A stretch of 64,000 nt of DNA, from assembly GCF_029223285.1 (NCBI RefSeq), contig NZ_JARHUJ010000012.1, forward strand, positions 186,001-250,000, in the 5' to 3' direction. Made by a program: the position numbers and the translations under genes. Below the pieces are notes generated by a model. The model had not been told where the DNA came from. It made no database searches and saw only the letters and a list, made by a program, of their open reading frames with translations. Below, one piece after another: positions 17,652-27,414 of the stretch; position 1 is the first letter of the stretch, and the number at the start of each line of letters is the position of its first letter. This DNA comes from Paraflavitalea sp. CAU 1676 (GTDB taxonomy: Bacteria; Bacteroidota; Bacteroidia; Chitinophagales; Chitinophagaceae).

Positions 17652-18332
17652 ATGCGTGGATCTTTAAAATACTTCGGCCTGTTGATGGGCGCAGCTTGCC
17701 TGTTTGCCTGTAGCAAGATGGAAGACTACACCAAAGAATTTACGAAGAATGGGGAGATCGTTTATACCGGCAGAGCCGATTCACTGAAAGTGTATCCCGG
17801 CCGCAACAGGATCGGCTTGTCCTGGTTGCTGCTCTCGGATCCGTCCATAGTACAATGCAAGGTGTTCTGGAACGATGGGGCCGATTCGGTCACCATACCG
17901 GTTAAGCGAACCAATAATGTCGATACGATAAAAGTGGTGCTGGATAAAATGAGCGAAAAAGCCTACACTTTCGAGATCTATACGTACGATGGTCAGGGAC
18001 ATTCATCGGTAAAGGTTGATACCATTGGCATGGTGTATGGCGATCACTATGCGGGTGCACTGTTCAACCGCCCTTTGAAGACGATCGCCTACAGTGCCGA
18101 TACGGCCAGGCTCGAATGGTCGGGCGCCTCGGCACAATGCGTAAAGGTCGATATCCGGTATACCGGCGTGTCTGGAGCGCAATACAAAGTAGCAGTATGG
18201 CCCCTGGATAAAGCCACTAAACTGCCCGATTTCAAAAAAGGATTGTCCTTCGAATACAGGACCTCCTATTTGCCGGCTAAAATGGCCATAGATACCTTTC
18301 ACACAGCTTTCGAGTCGAAGATCGTTCCATAA
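17652..18332 (+). CDS. DUF4998-type lipoprotein
   Basis: The 226-residue lipoprotein (signal with lipobox LFAC) begins with SKMEDYTKEFTKNGEIVYTGRADSL. That opening and the two fibronectin-like halves (SWLLLSDPSIVQCKVFWNDG and RLEWSGASAQCVKVDIRY) are typical of DUF4998 proteins. Members usually close SusC/SusD/DUF5000 operons, as here, and probably bind glycan at the cell surface. It starts 45 bases after the previous stop and is followed 33 bases later by a strong terminator. Confidence 0.8.
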   Translation: MRGSLKYFGLLMGAACLFACSKMEDYTKEFTKNGEIVYTGRADSLKVYPGRNRIGLSWLLLSDPSIVQCKVFWNDGADSVTIPVKRTNNVDTIKVVLDKMSEKAYTFEIYTYDGQGHSSVKVDTIGMVYGDHYAGALFNRPLKTIAYSADTARLEWSGASAQCVKVDIRYTGVSGAQYKVAVWPLDKATKLPDFKKGLSFEYRTSYLPAKMAIDTFHTAFESKIVP

Positions 18333-18365
18333 ATCCAGCAGGTTACAAGGTGTTGCTGGTATACA

Positions 18366-18394
18366 GGCCTTCCGCATTTGCGGAGGGCCTTTTT
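18366..18394 (+). terminator. Intrinsic terminator of the SusC/SusD/DUF4998 operon
   Basis: The arms GGCCTTCCGC and GCGGAGGGCC (one G-T pair) enclose a 4-base loop and are followed by TTTTT. This marks the end of the four-gene operon that starts at 11251. Confidence 0.92.
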
Positions 18395-18437
18395 GATGCA
18401 GTCAGGTAGCCGAGTGGGGGAGGATCGCAGCTGTGTA

Positions 18438-18491
18438 ATCTGTCCTGAACTGTCCTGATATTATGCTAATAGAATTGAATAGTATGCCAAA
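18438..18491 (+). promoter_or_regulatory. Shared upstream element, copy B
   Basis: This matches copy A (11064-11117) at 48 of 54 positions. The 17-base core TCCTGAACTGTCCTGAT (18443-18459) is identical and TTGAAT..TATGCCAAA is conserved. It lies between the operon terminator at 18366 and the GH29 start at 18568, 76 bases before the ATG. The location and repetition argue for a regulator site shared by both transcription units. Confidence 0.65.
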
Positions 18492-18567
18492 AACTGAATC
18501 TGGGTTACGGGATATCTGGGTAATTTGCTGTTCATTACGGATACTGTTTTCTAAATTAATTGCACCC

Positions 18568-19950
18568 ATGATAAGACGCTTTATTTGCTTGCTATCGGCA
18601 TCCTGCATCCTGTACACCGCCAAGGCCCAGCCTTCGCCAGCCGTTTCCAAAGAACAACGTATGGAATGGTGGCGCGAGGCCCGTTTTGGTATGTTCATCC
18701 ATTGGGGAGTGTATGCCGTGCCCGCCGGAACCTACAAAGGTCAAAAGATCAATCGCATTGGCGAATGGATCATGAACCGGGGAAAGATTCCGGTGGCAGA
18801 TTACCAACAATTTGCCCGCGAGTTCAATCCCGTACAATACGATGCCGATGCCTGGGTACGCCTGGCAAAAGAGGCTGGTATGAAGTATATCGTCATTACC
18901 GCCAAGCACCATGATGGCTTTGCACTCTTCGACAGCAAAGCCAGTAAATGGGATATCGCCGATGCTACGCCCTATGGAAAAGACCTGCTGAAGCCCCTGG
19001 CCGAAGCCTGTCGCAAGTACGGTGTTAAATTAGGGTTCTATTATTCTCATGCGCAGGACTGGAACAATCCCGGCGGCGCAGCGGCTCGTAAAGTTGCCTC
19101 CGAAGGTTGGGCCAATCCCGATTCGGCCCGCATCGATGCGTATACCGCTGCCAACAAAGGACACTGGGATCCCGCACAAACTACCAAAACGATGGCGCAA
19201 TACATCGATGAAGTGGCTGTACCTCAGGTAAGGGAACTCCTGAGCAACTACGGCGACGTAGCGGTTCTGTGGTGGGATACGCCAACCGATATGACAGACA
19301 CATTTGCCGAAAAGTTCAATGAAGTGCTCAAGCTTCAGCCCAATATCATCACCAACGACCGGTTGAAACGTCCCAACTTTGCCGGCGATTACACCACCCC
19401 CGAGCAGCGTATCCCCAAAGTAGGAGAGATGGATGGAAAAGATTGGGAAACCTGTATGACGATGAATGGCTCCTGGGGATATAAGAGCTACGACAACAAT
19501 TGGAAGCCCGCTACAACCCTTATTCAAAATCTGATCGACATCGCTTCGAAAGGTGGTAACTACCTGCTCAATATTGGCCCCAAAGCCGATGGCTCCATAC
19601 CAGCCGAAAGCATAGAACGGCTTAAGCAGGTAGGAGAGTGGATGAAGGTGAATGGTGAAGCTATCTATGGCACTGCCGGAAGTCCGCTGAAGCCACTGGC
19701 CTGGGGACGTTGTACCAGGAAAGAAGAGAACGGCAACACCGTGCTCTATCTCTCCGTATTTGAGTGGCCCGCCAATGGCAAACTGGAAGTACCGGGCATC
19801 AGCAAAAAAGTAAGCAGCGCCAAACTCCTGGCCACCGGTAAGTCGGTAAAGACAAATACCAAAGGCGATCTGTTAACGATCACCTTACCCGAAAAGGCTG
19901 TAGACCCCGTGGCATCTGTGATAAAAATTGAATTGAAGGGGAAGTTGTAG
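18568..19950 (+). CDS. GH29 alpha-L-fucosidase, short form
   Basis: The start at ATG 18568 gives MIRRFICLLSASCILYTAKAQ, a clear signal peptide. The open frame runs further upstream but through the shared promoter element, so the longer version is unlikely. The protein has 460 residues. The GH29 signature is present (WWREARFGMFIHWGVYA, KYIVITAKHHDGFALF, LWWDTP), with the candidate nucleophile at Asp237. It lacks the final domain (about 130 residues) found in the GH29 proteins at 1924 and 25396. An insertion (AARKVASEGWANPDSARID) lies in the barrel. It is probably monocistronic and followed by a hairpin at 19977. Likely a periplasmic exo-fucosidase. Confidence 0.92.
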   Translation: MIRRFICLLSASCILYTAKAQPSPAVSKEQRMEWWREARFGMFIHWGVYAVPAGTYKGQKINRIGEWIMNRGKIPVADYQQFAREFNPVQYDADAWVRLAKEAGMKYIVITAKHHDGFALFDSKASKWDIADATPYGKDLLKPLAEACRKYGVKLGFYYSHAQDWNNPGGAAARKVASEGWANPDSARIDAYTAANKGHWDPAQTTKTMAQYIDEVAVPQVRELLSNYGDVAVLWWDTPTDMTDTFAEKFNEVLKLQPNIITNDRLKRPNFAGDYTTPEQRIPKVGEMDGKDWETCMTMNGSWGYKSYDNNWKPATTLIQNLIDIASKGGNYLLNIGPKADGSIPAESIERLKQVGEWMKVNGEAIYGTAGSPLKPLAWGRCTRKEENGNTVLYLSVFEWPANGKLEVPGISKKVSSAKLLATGKSVKTNTKGDLLTITLPEKAVDPVASVIKIELKGKL

Positions 19951-19976
19951 CCCCGTTTATTGATAAAGCACCAGCA

Positions 19977-20010
19977 GGGTCCGGCAATCGCAATCTTCGT
20001 TGCCGGACCC
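19977..20010 (+). terminator. Hairpin after the GH29 gene, probable terminator without U-tract
   Basis: Perfect 11-base arms (GGGTCCGGCAA at 19977-19987, TTGCCGGACCC at 20000-20010) enclose a 12-base loop. The T-tail is weak. It lies 26 bases after the fucosidase stop. Confidence 0.6.
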
Positions 20011-20234
20011 GCTTAAAGTTCGTTGAGCATATCAATTAATTCCCCCCTGTAAGTCTGTACCATTCCTTAAAGGCCGTAAGCTGCATCGACAGCCTACCGG
20101 GAATTATTTGCCCTTAGAGAAGGTTACATGCTGGAAAATAGCGAGACGGTATGCTGCACCAGGCAGCGTACAGGCCTGCTCATGTCCCATAGAGAACGAA
20201 ATGTTGTATTCTAATCATTAATAAAACTGCCGTT

Positions 20235-23200
20235 ATGAAATTTGCTTGCATTACTAAGCTACTATCCGTTTGGCGGATAAGAACGAACAACAGGCACCTG
20301 CTGTGCGCGGCGCTGGCCATGCTGGTGAGCTGCCTGTTGTTGCACATGCCTGCTGCTGCCCAATCGGGCGAAGGCAAAACGATAACCGTGAAAGGGGTTA
20401 TCACCGGCGCAAAAGGCGCTCCCTTGGGGGGCGTTAGTTTGGTCGTGAAAGGTCTCGATAAAGCCACCATTAGCCAGGCCGATGGATCATTCTCCATCAC
20501 CGTGCCGGTCAATTCAACCTTGCAGATATCGCATGTAGGGTATGCTGATTATGAAATTGTCACTACCGATAAAGACCTGCTCAGTGTGTCTGTGGCACTT
20601 ACCCCCGGTAAGGCCGCTATGGATGAAGTGGTGGTTGTAGGTTACGGTACCCGCCGCAAATCGGAGATCACTGGTTCGGTGGTATCCGTGAACGAACAGT
20701 CTATCAAAGACATCCCCACTCAAAGTGTGGCATCTGCCTTGCAGGGGCGTGCGGCCGGTGTCGATATTCAAAAAGTTGGTGGCAATAGCAAGCCAGGTGC
20801 AGGTGTGTCGATACTCATACGAGGCGCACGTTCGGTACGCGCCAGCAATGCTCCTCTCATTGTTGTAGATGGAATTCCATTCGGTGGTAATTTCAACGAC
20901 CTCAACCAGGATGACATCACTTCGGTAGAAATACTGAAAGATGCCTCTTCTACGGCCATCTATGGTTCACGGGGCGCCAATGGTGTAATCCTCATCAGCA
21001 CACGCCGTGGTAAGAATGGCAAGCCCATCGTTTCCTACAGCGGCTATGCTGGCGTGGTAAAGTCCATCGGTCAATATCATCTCATGGATGCACAGGAATT
21101 TGCCGAACTTAAAAAGTGGGCGCGCTACTTTGGCGTATGGACCACCGGCAACAACCCGGTAAAGAAATACTCCGGACCCAATGATCCTCTGCTCATCTCC
21201 GAAGCATTTACCAATGATGAACTGGAAGGTCTCAAAGGTCCCGGCACCAACTGGCAGGATCTTATCTATAAAACAGGTATTCAAACCGATCACCAGATCG
21301 GTGTATCAGGTGGTACCGAGCAAACGCAGTACGCCATATCCGGTGGTTACTACAAAGAGACAGGCGTATTTCCTGGTCAGGAGTTCGAACGTTTCTCTAT
21401 CAAGCTCAGCGTAGACCAGCAACTGGGTAAACTGTTCAGAGTAGGGTTAAGTTCACTCAATAACTATTCAACCACCCTCGGCGAAGGATTCAATCCCATG
21501 TCGCAGGCCTTGCGTGCCTCGCCATTGGTAGGCCCTTATGATAGCGACGGTATCTTGCGCAACGACTTCCTGCCCGGCAGTCAAAGCCAGGTATGGAATC
21601 CGCTGGCCGATTTCCAGCCAGGCGCCAAGTCCGAGAAAAGAAGAAGACTGGGTACTTTCACCTCAGCTTACCTCGACGTAAATCTCAGCCCTCTGCTGAA
21701 GGGTTTGAAATACCGCCTCAATGCAGGTACCGAGATCAGGACCGATGTATACGGCGCCTTCTATGCCAGCAAATCGACCAATCAGATGGGTACGCAGTCT
21801 CTCTCCAACAACCGCACCAGCAACCTCACCAGCTGGACGCTCGAGAACCTGCTCACCTATGATAATACCTTTTTTGAGAAGCATAAGGTCAACTTCACAG
21901 GTCTCTTCAGTGCACAACAGGAGCGTTCCAATAACAACGAATTTGAGAACAGGGATATCGTAGCCGATTACCTCGAATATTATAATCCCGAATATGGCTT
22001 CAACCTCACCGGTAGTGGCGGCTACTCCCAATGGGGATTGGTCTCCTATATGGGCCGTCTTAACTATGGCTACGATGATCGTTATCTGTTAACCCTCACG
22101 GTGCGTTCGGACGGTTCATCCCGCCTCGCCAAAGAAGAACAATGGCAGGTATTCCCTTCTGCGGCAGCAGCCTGGAATATCCACAATGAAAAGTTCTTCA
22201 AGGTAGATGCCATCTCCAGCCTGCGCCTGCGGGCAAGCTATGGCAGGGTAGGTAATGCTTCCATCAGTCCTTATGGAACCTTGCCCCGCCTCGGTGGTGT
22301 GGTCTACAACTTTGGCGAAACCATGAGCCGCGGTTATTACCAAACCAATGTAGGTAACAATACCCTTACCTGGGAGTATACCTCCACCGCCGAGCTGGGC
22401 CTCGACTTCGGTATACTCAATAACCGCATCTCCGGTAACCTGAACTTCTACAAAGCCTGGACCGATAAACTGCTGCTGCCAAAGGACCTGCCACCCACCA
22501 ATGGTATCCAGAACTCGGTACTCACCAACGTGGGTAAAACGGAGAATCAGGGTATCGAGTTCCAGATCACCTCGGCCAACATGGTGCCCAAAGGAAGAAA
22601 TAGTTTTGGCTGGACCACCGACCTTAACTTTTCCATCAACCGCGGTAAGATCACGCAACTGGCCGACGGCATCACACAGGATATCGGCAACAACTGGTTT
22701 GTTGGGCAGCCCATTGGCGTGTTTTACAATTACGTGAAAGCAGGTATCTGGCAAAACTCCAAAGCCGATTCGCTCGAGGCGGTACGCCTGGGGCAAACTA
22801 CCACCGGCTCCGGTAGCGTGATCGGTGATATCCGTGTGGCCGACCTCGATGGCAATGGCGTTATCAACGACCTCGACAGGAAGATCATCGGCACCACCCA
22901 GCCCGATTGGACCGGCGGTATGACAAACCGGTTCACCTACGGAGGCTTTGATCTTACGGTAGTGGCCTTTGCAAGATGGGGAGCTATGATGAACAGCAGC
23001 CTGCATGGCGGTGGGTTTGTCAACACCTTCCAGGGTACTTACAACAATATCAAGACCCGTTACTGGACGCCCACCAATGGCGAGAATGAATATCCCAAAC
23101 CCAACTATGGCCGGCAAAATCCTACCAATCTTGGCCTGCTAGGCTTCTTCGATGGCAGCTTTGTGAAGATCCGTACCATCAGCCTGGGTTATGTATTGCC

Positions 23201-23417
23201 GCCTTCTATCATCAAGCGGACAGGCGCCCGCAATATCAGGCTGTATGCAACAGCGAGAGATCCATTCATTCTCTTCTCTCCGTTCCGCAACAACCCATTG
23301 GGTGGCCTGGATCCCGAAGCGGGTGGCAGTGCCTCGAGCCCTACAACAGGCACCAACCTTTCTGTAGATACACCGCCTACCTGGTCGCTCATCTTCGGAC
23401 TCAATGTGTCGTTCTAA
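20235..23417 (+). CDS. SusC/RagA-type TonB-dependent outer-membrane transporter (second locus)
   Basis: This is a 1060-residue SusC homologue. A long signal peptide (to about residue 43, MPAAAQ) is followed by a carboxypeptidase-D-like domain (VKGVITGAKGAPLGGVSLVVKG), the plug (MDEVVVVGYGTRRKSEITGS, DASSTAIYGSRGANGVILIS) and a barrel ending WSLIFGLNVSF. This is the most canonical plug sequence of the four SusC proteins in the window. It pairs with the SusD gene 33 bases downstream. No copy of the shared 54-base element was seen in its 284-base leader, suggesting control separate from the operon at 11251. Confidence 0.95.
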   Translation: MKFACITKLLSVWRIRTNNRHLLCAALAMLVSCLLLHMPAAAQSGEGKTITVKGVITGAKGAPLGGVSLVVKGLDKATISQADGSFSITVPVNSTLQISHVGYADYEIVTTDKDLLSVSVALTPGKAAMDEVVVVGYGTRRKSEITGSVVSVNEQSIKDIPTQSVASALQGRAAGVDIQKVGGNSKPGAGVSILIRGARSVRASNAPLIVVDGIPFGGNFNDLNQDDITSVEILKDASSTAIYGSRGANGVILISTRRGKNGKPIVSYSGYAGVVKSIGQYHLMDAQEFAELKKWARYFGVWTTGNNPVKKYSGPNDPLLISEAFTNDELEGLKGPGTNWQDLIYKTGIQTDHQIGVSGGTEQTQYAISGGYYKETGVFPGQEFERFSIKLSVDQQLGKLFRVGLSSLNNYSTTLGEGFNPMSQALRASPLVGPYDSDGILRNDFLPGSQSQVWNPLADFQPGAKSEKRRRLGTFTSAYLDVNLSPLLKGLKYRLNAGTEIRTDVYGAFYASKSTNQMGTQSLSNNRTSNLTSWTLENLLTYDNTFFEKHKVNFTGLFSAQQERSNNNEFENRDIVADYLEYYNPEYGFNLTGSGGYSQWGLVSYMGRLNYGYDDRYLLTLTVRSDGSSRLAKEEQWQVFPSAAAAWNIHNEKFFKVDAISSLRLRASYGRVGNASISPYGTLPRLGGVVYNFGETMSRGYYQTNVGNNTLTWEYTSTAELGLDFGILNNRISGNLNFYKAWTDKLLLPKDLPPTNGIQNSVLTNVGKTENQGIEFQITSANMVPKGRNSFGWTTDLNFSINRGKITQLADGITQDIGNNWFVGQPIGVFYNYVKAGIWQNSKADSLEAVRLGQTTTGSGSVIGDIRVADLDGNGVINDLDRKIIGTTQPDWTGGMTNRFTYGGFDLTVVAFARWGAMMNSSLHGGGFVNTFQGTYNNIKTRYWTPTNGENEYPKPNYGRQNPTNLGLLGFFDGSFVKIRTISLGYVLPPSIIKRTGARNIRLYATARDPFILFSPFRNNPLGGLDPEAGGSASSPTTGTNLSVDTPPTWSLIFGLNVSF

Positions 23418-23450
23418 ACGATCAAATTCAAAAAAGCAAAACTGTTCATC

Positions 23451-25178
23451 ATGAAAAAGCTATTTATATACGGCAGCATGGTACTGGCAATGGCTACAGC
23501 CGGATGCAGCAAGCTGCTCGAAGAAGAACCTAAGTCGATCCTTACCCCCGAGTTCCTCGGTACGGAAAAAGGGCTTAATGCGGGACTTGAAGCAGCCTAC
23601 GCAGGCATGCGCAATTATTGGGGTAACCAGGACCTGTTCACCATGACGGTAATAGGTACCGATGAGTTTCAGCGAGGCATTGATGGTAATACCGATATCA
23701 ATAACTACGCGAGCAATTATACAAACAATAATGGACAAACGCGCAACATCTGGACCAATGCTTACCGCTATCTCAATGCCTGCAATGGGGTCATCTCTTA
23801 CGCGCCTAAAACAACCATGGACGCAAATACCAAAAAGAAGTTGGTGGCCGAAGCGAAGTTCCTGCGGGCCCAATACTATTTTGTATTGGCACAGTTCTTC
23901 AGGGATGTAACCATCTACTCGGAGTTTGTTGATCAGCCACTCACCAGTGCCAAAAGAGATCCGCTGGCCGATGTGTATAAGCTGATCATCCAGGACCTTA
24001 CCGATGCAATGACCGACCTGCCCGCGGGCCCGCGCAGCAGCAATGTGCAGCCGGGCCGGGCCAGTGCGGCCGCCGCCCGCCACCTCCTGGCAAAAGTATA
24101 TCTCGCCAAAGCTGGTTCGCCCGCCAAAGCGGCTACTGATTATGAAGAGGCGTATAAGCTGGCCAAAGACCTGATCGATAAGAAAGGTACTTATGGCTTG
24201 AGCCTGCTGCCCGATTTTAGAGATGTGCATAAAGAAGGCAATGAGAACAATGCAGAGGTGATCTGGAGTGTCCAGCATACCTCCAACATCGCTTTCAATG
24301 GTCCCAATAACAGTGGAGGCGCCGATAATGTACTCAATCATATGTATGTTGGGCAATACGATAAAATGGGCCTCAAAAGAAGCAAAGAGTATGGACGTCC
24401 TTATATCCGCTGCGTGCCTACAGCCTGGGTGCTTGATTCCGCATTCAAAGACCGGGTCAATGATACCCGTTATGCTAAAACCTTTCAAACATTGTGGATC
24501 GCCAATTCCAAAGACAAGGCCGATATCGAAGCCGTAAAATGGCCCGATCCCTTGCCGCCAGGCGCACCTGCTGGCGCCGTAGCCGGACAACCCAAGATCA
24601 AGAATATAGGAGATACTGCCATCTTTATGCCCGGCGTCGATAAAACGAATGCGGAGGTCGCTGCCGCCCCTTATTTACTGATACCTCCCCGCCTGTACGA
24701 TTCAAGGATAGCGCCTACGGTGACCAAGTATTTCGATAGTAAGAAGGCATCGGTGAACGATCCATCCATCAGACCGGTGATCGTATACCGTTTTGCAGAA
24801 ACTTACCTCATCGCCGCAGAGGCAGCCCTCAAGACCAATCGCGTAGATGAAGCGGTAACGTATATCAACGCTGTTCGTGAAAGAGCAGCATCTACCGGCA
24901 ATATTGCCAATATGCGTATTACGGCCGATGTGCTGAATGCCAAAGGCATCGATTTCATCCTCGATGAGCGTACGCGCGAATTGCTGGGTGAAAACCTGCG
25001 CTGGTGGGATCTGGTGCGCACAGGCAAGCTCATCGAGCGGGTAAAATTGTACAATGGCGATGCAAAGAACAATATCCAGGAAAGACACATACTTCGCCCA
25101 ATTCCCCTCGATCAGCTCAACCGGGTGACCACCGGCGAGCCTTATCGGAACGACCTCTATTTCCCTGCGTGGAATTGA
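23451..25178 (+). CDS. SusD/RagB-family lipoprotein (second locus)
   Basis: The 575-residue protein has lipobox ATAGC and mature start SKLLEEEPKS. It carries SusD motifs: VAEAKFLRAQYYFVLAQFF, PVIVYRFAETYLIAAEAALK, INAVRERAA, DERTRELLGENLRWWDLVRTG and the final RPIPLDQLNR. It follows SusC by 33 bases. A GC-rich hairpin at 25201-25233 directly after its stop may separate the pair from the fucosidase gene at 25396. It is predicted to bind and present oligosaccharides to the SusC channel. Confidence 0.95.
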   Translation: MKKLFIYGSMVLAMATAGCSKLLEEEPKSILTPEFLGTEKGLNAGLEAAYAGMRNYWGNQDLFTMTVIGTDEFQRGIDGNTDINNYASNYTNNNGQTRNIWTNAYRYLNACNGVISYAPKTTMDANTKKKLVAEAKFLRAQYYFVLAQFFRDVTIYSEFVDQPLTSAKRDPLADVYKLIIQDLTDAMTDLPAGPRSSNVQPGRASAAAARHLLAKVYLAKAGSPAKAATDYEEAYKLAKDLIDKKGTYGLSLLPDFRDVHKEGNENNAEVIWSVQHTSNIAFNGPNNSGGADNVLNHMYVGQYDKMGLKRSKEYGRPYIRCVPTAWVLDSAFKDRVNDTRYAKTFQTLWIANSKDKADIEAVKWPDPLPPGAPAGAVAGQPKIKNIGDTAIFMPGVDKTNAEVAAAPYLLIPPRLYDSRIAPTVTKYFDSKKASVNDPSIRPVIVYRFAETYLIAAEAALKTNRVDEAVTYINAVRERAASTGNIANMRITADVLNAKGIDFILDERTRELLGENLRWWDLVRTGKLIERVKLYNGDAKNNIQERHILRPIPLDQLNRVTTGEPYRNDLYFPAWN

Positions 25179-25200
25179 GTATAGTTTAGTGAACAACCAT

Positions 25201-25233
25201 CTGGGCCCGTCTGGTTAACACCGGCGGGCCCAG
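25201..25233 (+). terminator. Hairpin after the second SusC/SusD pair
   Basis: The 9-base arms CTGGGCCCG and CGGGCCCAG enclose a 15-base loop. Only a short T-stretch (CTATTTG) follows. It may terminate or stabilise the SusC/D message. Confidence 0.55.
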
Positions 25234-25395
25234 CTATTTGAGGCAAAAGATGGCTGGCTGATCGTAGCGCTGCCAGGGGCTATACAGCTGCTTCTGCCAA
25301 TAGAGCTTAATAAAGGGCAAACTACTGCAACCTGCAAAAGGCGGGGAGTCTTTCTTTTGCGTAGAAAATAACTACATTTCCGTAATAGAAAGCTC

Positions 25396-27177
25396 ATGTA
25401 CATCAAACGATTAGCGCTTGCTGCCTTACTGCTTGGCCAACTTACTGCCGCTCACGCGCAGGATGAAATGTGGGATAAGTCTGCATCAGGCCGGCAACAT
25501 CCCAACATTCAATGGTTCAAAGAAGCCAAATTCGGCCTGTTCATTCACTGGGGACTCTACTCCAAACTCGGCGGAGTTTGGAACAATAAACGCTACTACG
25601 GCAGCGGAGAATGGCTCATGAACCAGGCCAAAATTCCCGCCGCAACCTATGCTGCCGAAGCGGCCAATTTCAATCCCGTCAACTTTAACGCCGAAGCCTG
25701 GGCTGCTCTTGCCAAAGACGCAGGCATCCGCTACATGGTCATAACAGCCAAACACCATGAAGGATTTGCCATGTATGATTCCAAAGTGAGCGATTTCAAC
25801 ATCGTAAAAGCTTCGCCCTATAAAAAAGACCCCATGAAAGCCCTGGCCAATGCTACGCGTAAACAGGGCATTCAATTTGGTTTCTACTATTCTCAATTCC
25901 TTGACTGGCACGAACCCAATGGCGGCGGCAACCGCTGGGATTTTGACGAGTCGAAAAAAGATTATCAACGTTATTACCGGGAGAAGTCAATCCCACAGCT
26001 CAAAGAATTGATGACACAATACGGCCCGCTCGGTATCGTGTGGTTCGATATGCCGGGTGGTCTCACCAAACAACAAACGCAGCAGTTGGTCGATAGTCTT
26101 CGCATACTGCAACCCAATAGTCTTTTTAGCAGCAGGGTGGGACAGGGGCTCGGCGATTACCGCGATTTCGGCGATTCGGAAGTGCCGCCAGCGCCCATTA
26201 ATGAAGTGTGGGAGTCGATCTATACCCACAACGATTCCTGGGGTTATATAGAGCACGATATGAACTTTAAGTCACCGCGGGAGATCATTCGCCTGCTGGC
26301 CAACGTGGCTTCTAAAGGCGGCAACCTAATGTTGAATGTGGGGCCCGATGGGAAGGGTAATATTCCCTATTATTCGGAACAATACCTCAAGGCCACCGGC
26401 CGATGGCTTGCACAGAATGGAGAGAGTATTTACGCTACCTCTTACGGATTTATTCCTGCACAACCCTGGGGCGTTACAACAGCAAAGCCGGGTAAATTAT
26501 ACCTGCACGTACTCGTCCGTCCCCAGGATGGTAAGTTGCTACTGCCCAATTGTAAAGTGGCTGTAACAAAAGTGTACACGCTTATAGGCAAGAAGCCGGT
26601 AGCGTTTTCAACAGCCGGTGCTGATGTGATCGTACAGGCGCCGCCGATGGAGGCACAAAGTGCCAACACGGTATTGGTGTTGGAATACAAGGGGGCAACG
26701 CCTGCTTACGATGCGGCGGCGCCCGTAACCATATCGGCACAGGTACCTGTTAATACCATAGAAGCTATACACGCCAGCACCAGTGATAGTGCGCGGGTCA
26801 AAAGTCTTACCTACAGCCATTACTTTGGCGATTGGAAACATGCGGTATGTGTAACCAATATGCAGGGACCTGCCGATAGTGCCTCTTTTAAAGTACGCAT
26901 CACCGAAGCGGCCGACTTTAAAGTGATCCTAGAATATGCCTGCGGGACAGAAAGCGCCCGTCAGGAAGGTGAACTGCAGGTAAATGGAAAGCCTTATCTC
27001 TTCCGGACATTGCGCAGCTCTGAGTTCGATAAAAGTAATCCGTTGATGTTCATTCAGCATGCTGTGGCGATCACGACGGTCAGTAAGCCCGGTGTGTACA
27101 CGATTGTGGTGAGACCCCTGCAGCAAGGGAAAGAATTGTTCAAATTGAAAAGCATCAGGCTCGAGCCGGTTCGGTAA
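25396..27177 (+). CDS. GH29 alpha-L-fucosidase with C-terminal extension
   Basis: This exported 593-residue protein (signal peptide to about residue 21, AHAQ) has the GH29 barrel: FKEAKFGLFIHWGLYS, YMVITAKHHEGFAMY, GFYYSQFLDW and IVWFDMPGG, with Asp218 as the candidate nucleophile. HHEG replaces the more usual HHDG. After the barrel (from about residue 355) come a beta-sandwich and a further domain (about 460-590), as in the protein at 1924. It lies between the second SusC/D pair and a GH105 and belongs functionally to that group. It may hydrolyse a different fucose linkage from its two paralogues, given the barrel differences. Confidence 0.92.
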   Translation: MYIKRLALAALLLGQLTAAHAQDEMWDKSASGRQHPNIQWFKEAKFGLFIHWGLYSKLGGVWNNKRYYGSGEWLMNQAKIPAATYAAEAANFNPVNFNAEAWAALAKDAGIRYMVITAKHHEGFAMYDSKVSDFNIVKASPYKKDPMKALANATRKQGIQFGFYYSQFLDWHEPNGGGNRWDFDESKKDYQRYYREKSIPQLKELMTQYGPLGIVWFDMPGGLTKQQTQQLVDSLRILQPNSLFSSRVGQGLGDYRDFGDSEVPPAPINEVWESIYTHNDSWGYIEHDMNFKSPREIIRLLANVASKGGNLMLNVGPDGKGNIPYYSEQYLKATGRWLAQNGESIYATSYGFIPAQPWGVTTAKPGKLYLHVLVRPQDGKLLLPNCKVAVTKVYTLIGKKPVAFSTAGADVIVQAPPMEAQSANTVLVLEYKGATPAYDAAAPVTISAQVPVNTIEAIHASTSDSARVKSLTYSHYFGDWKHAVCVTNMQGPADSASFKVRITEAADFKVILEYACGTESARQEGELQVNGKPYLFRTLRSSEFDKSNPLMFIQHAVAITTVSKPGVYTIVVRPLQQGKELFKLKSIRLEPVR

Positions 27178-27339
27178 CGGTGATGCACCCAGCTTGCTAA
27201 AATAGCTGAATAGGAAGTAAACACCGCCATCGTTATATTGGGATATAATTAGTCTCTTGCAGTAGTTAAGTTCAGTGCGCAGAATATAGCAAGGTTTACA
27301 AATAGCATGAGCAAGCAATTATCACTTAAAAGCTCACTT

Positions 27340-27394
27340 TACTTAACTGTTATTAAGTAGTGTTGAGTCACCGGTGAAAAACACCGGTGGCTCA
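27340..27394 (+). promoter_or_regulatory. Inverted repeat and hairpin just before the GH105 gene
   Basis: An inverted repeat TACTTAA/TTAAGTA (27340-27346, 27353-27359) is followed by a hairpin (27364-27376 with 27382-27394, core CACCGGTG twice) and an ATTTTTG run. The hairpin ends 20 bases before the GH105 ATG. It could end read-through from the fucosidase, serve as an operator, or act as a leader attenuator; sequence alone does not decide. Confidence 0.5.
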
Positions 27395-27414
27395 TTTTTG
27401 CACAACTAACAATC

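Noticed and set aside
18463-18567. N-terminal extension of the second GH29 protein
   Set aside because: The extra residues would be encoded by the shared promoter element; the ATG at 18568 gives a normal signal peptide.
22116-23117. Minus-strand open frame of about 333 codons opposite SusC
   Set aside because: It overlaps the C-terminal barrel of SusC entirely and has no independent support.
23460-24590. Long minus-strand open frame opposite the second SusD gene
   Set aside because: The plus-strand SusD protein has all family motifs and a lipobox; the opposite frame has no family features and is Cys/Ile-rich in an unlikely way.
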